Source: Desulfonatronovibrio sp.
GTDB taxonomy: Bacteria; Desulfobacterota; Desulfovibrionia; Desulfovibrionales; Desulfonatronovibrionaceae
Assembly: GCA_003558575.1 (NCBI GenBank)
Contig: PWPY01000294.1
Span: 1 to 7,377 of the forward strand
Length of the DNA stretch: 7,377 nt
Direction of reading: 5' to 3'
Positions 7,004 to 7,377 of the stretch are shown here, piece after piece; within the stretch, counting starts at the first letter, position 1; the number at the start of each line of letters is the position of its first letter. Below the pieces are notes generated by a model. That model was not told where the DNA came from. It worked only from the letters and a program-made list of their open reading frames with translations, and made no database searches. Made by a program: the position numbers and the translations under genes.

Positions 7004-7019
7004 TGGTATACAACTTGCG
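7004..7019 (+). promoter_or_regulatory. Candidate sigma-54 (-24/-12) promoter for the PAS gene
   Basis: TGGTATACAACTTGCG keeps TGG, the A at position 5 and TTGC of the sigma-54 consensus. GG (7005-7006) and GC (7017-7018) are exactly 12 bases apart. Transcription would begin near 7030, giving a leader of roughly 107 bases before the ATG at 7137. Finding the same spacing upstream of the chemoreceptor slightly strengthens both, but chance matches in such DNA are common. Confidence 0.42.
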
Positions 7020-7136
7020 TTTTGTTGCACTTTGTGATTATTGTAACATGATAATTTTGAAATAGAATTAAGTCCTATCCAGCATCATCGCACCCTTACT
7101 TGAGCCGTATAGCAATTATGCTTTTATGGAGTTTTC

Positions 7137-7377
7137 ATGCCTCGACCTTCCAAGAAGGGAAATCAGCCCAACCCAGCCAACTTTTTTGATGCTCATGACA
7201 TCCTGATGAATGCCCCCATCGGTGTTTTCACATCAACCCCTGAGGGGCGTTACATCGGCGCTAACAACGCAACAGCCAGGATGCTGGGTTATGAAAATCC
7301 TCAAGAGCTTATGTCTTCCATCACTGACATTACCTCTCAGGTGTATACAAATCCTGAAGACCGGAAAGAATTCATGC
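7137..7377 (+). CDS. N-terminal part of a PAS-domain signalling protein (cut by window end)
   Basis: The ATG at 7137 follows GGAG (7128-7131) with 5 bases between. Eighty codons are visible before the window ends, without a stop. After a short polar N terminus (MPRPSKKGNQPNPANFF) a PAS domain starts at about residue 18: 'DILMNAPIGVFTSTPEGRYI', 'ANNATARMLGYENPQEL', then 'SITDITSQVYTNPEDRKEFM'. The N-x-A-x-A-R-M-L-G-Y segment and the P-E-D-R at the end are typical of PAS (S-box) sensors common in sulfate-reducing Desulfobacterota. No signal peptide or membrane helix precedes the domain, so it is probably cytoplasmic. The output (kinase, diguanylate cyclase, or other) lies beyond the window. It is separated from the hybrid kinase by about 320 bases and has its own candidate promoter, so it is likely a separate unit. 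Confidence 0.85.
   Translation, partial: MPRPSKKGNQPNPANFFDAHDILMNAPIGVFTSTPEGRYIGANNATARMLGYENPQELMSSITDITSQVYTNPEDRKEFM

Larger units (their letters stand above)
6815..7136. other. Intergenic region between the hybrid kinase and the PAS gene
   Basis: About 320 bases without a gene. It holds the palindrome at 6827-6840, repeat copy 2 (6841-6933), inverted-repeat arms at 6936-6943 and 6980-6987, several T- and A-runs, a candidate sigma-54 promoter at 7004-7019, and an A/T-rich leader to the next start. Confidence 0.75.

Noticed and set aside
7025..7055. Sigma-70 promoter (TTGCAC with GATAAT) before the PAS gene
   Set aside because: The two boxes are about 19 bases apart and the -35 match is weak; the -24/-12 candidate fits its consensus better.

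Overview
The window looks like chromosomal DNA from a motile Desulfobacterota/Desulfovibrionales-type bacterium. This is inferred from the style of the signalling proteins: a helical-bundle chemoreceptor, a cytoplasmic PAS-GAF-PAS hybrid kinase, and a PAS protein opening with an 'APIGVFTSTPEGRY' type motif. Two sites with -24/-12 (sigma-54) spacing fit as well. No gene pins the species down.

Layout. Bases 2-235 hold the 3' end of a gene resembling linear amide C-N hydrolases (choloylglycine hydrolase family). Bases 318-1082 hold an outer-membrane beta-barrel gene whose frame is open to a terminal Phe except for one in-frame TAG at 756-758. A gene-poor stretch of about 630 bases follows (1083-1716), with a repeat copy, a hairpin and a candidate sigma-54 promoter. 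Three same-strand genes come next: a methyl-accepting chemotaxis protein (1717-3753), a CheW coupling protein (3862-4356) and a soluble hybrid histidine kinase (4358-6814). A second spacer of about 320 bases (6815-7136) carries a 14-base perfect palindrome, a second diverged copy of the repeat and a second candidate sigma-54 promoter. The window ends inside a PAS-domain gene (7137 onward).

How the genes may work together. The receptor, CheW and kinase look like one transcription unit read from the promoter near 1647-1662. A strong 13-bp stem-loop separates receptor from cheW, and the kinase start lies against the cheW stop. No CheA, CheR, CheB or CheY is present. The local module is therefore receptor plus adaptor plus a HisKA-type hybrid kinase, which is either an accessory receptor set feeding a CheA elsewhere or a receptor-linked phosphorelay.

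Most notable observations: the single amber codon in the barrel gene; the roughly 93-base direct repeat (about 83% identical by hand count) bracketing the three-gene cassette; the paired -24/-12 promoter candidates; the receptor-cheW hairpin; the EFEKF receptor tail; and the Cys/His-rich GAF segment of the kinase. I found no CRISPR array, tRNA, rRNA or insertion sequence.
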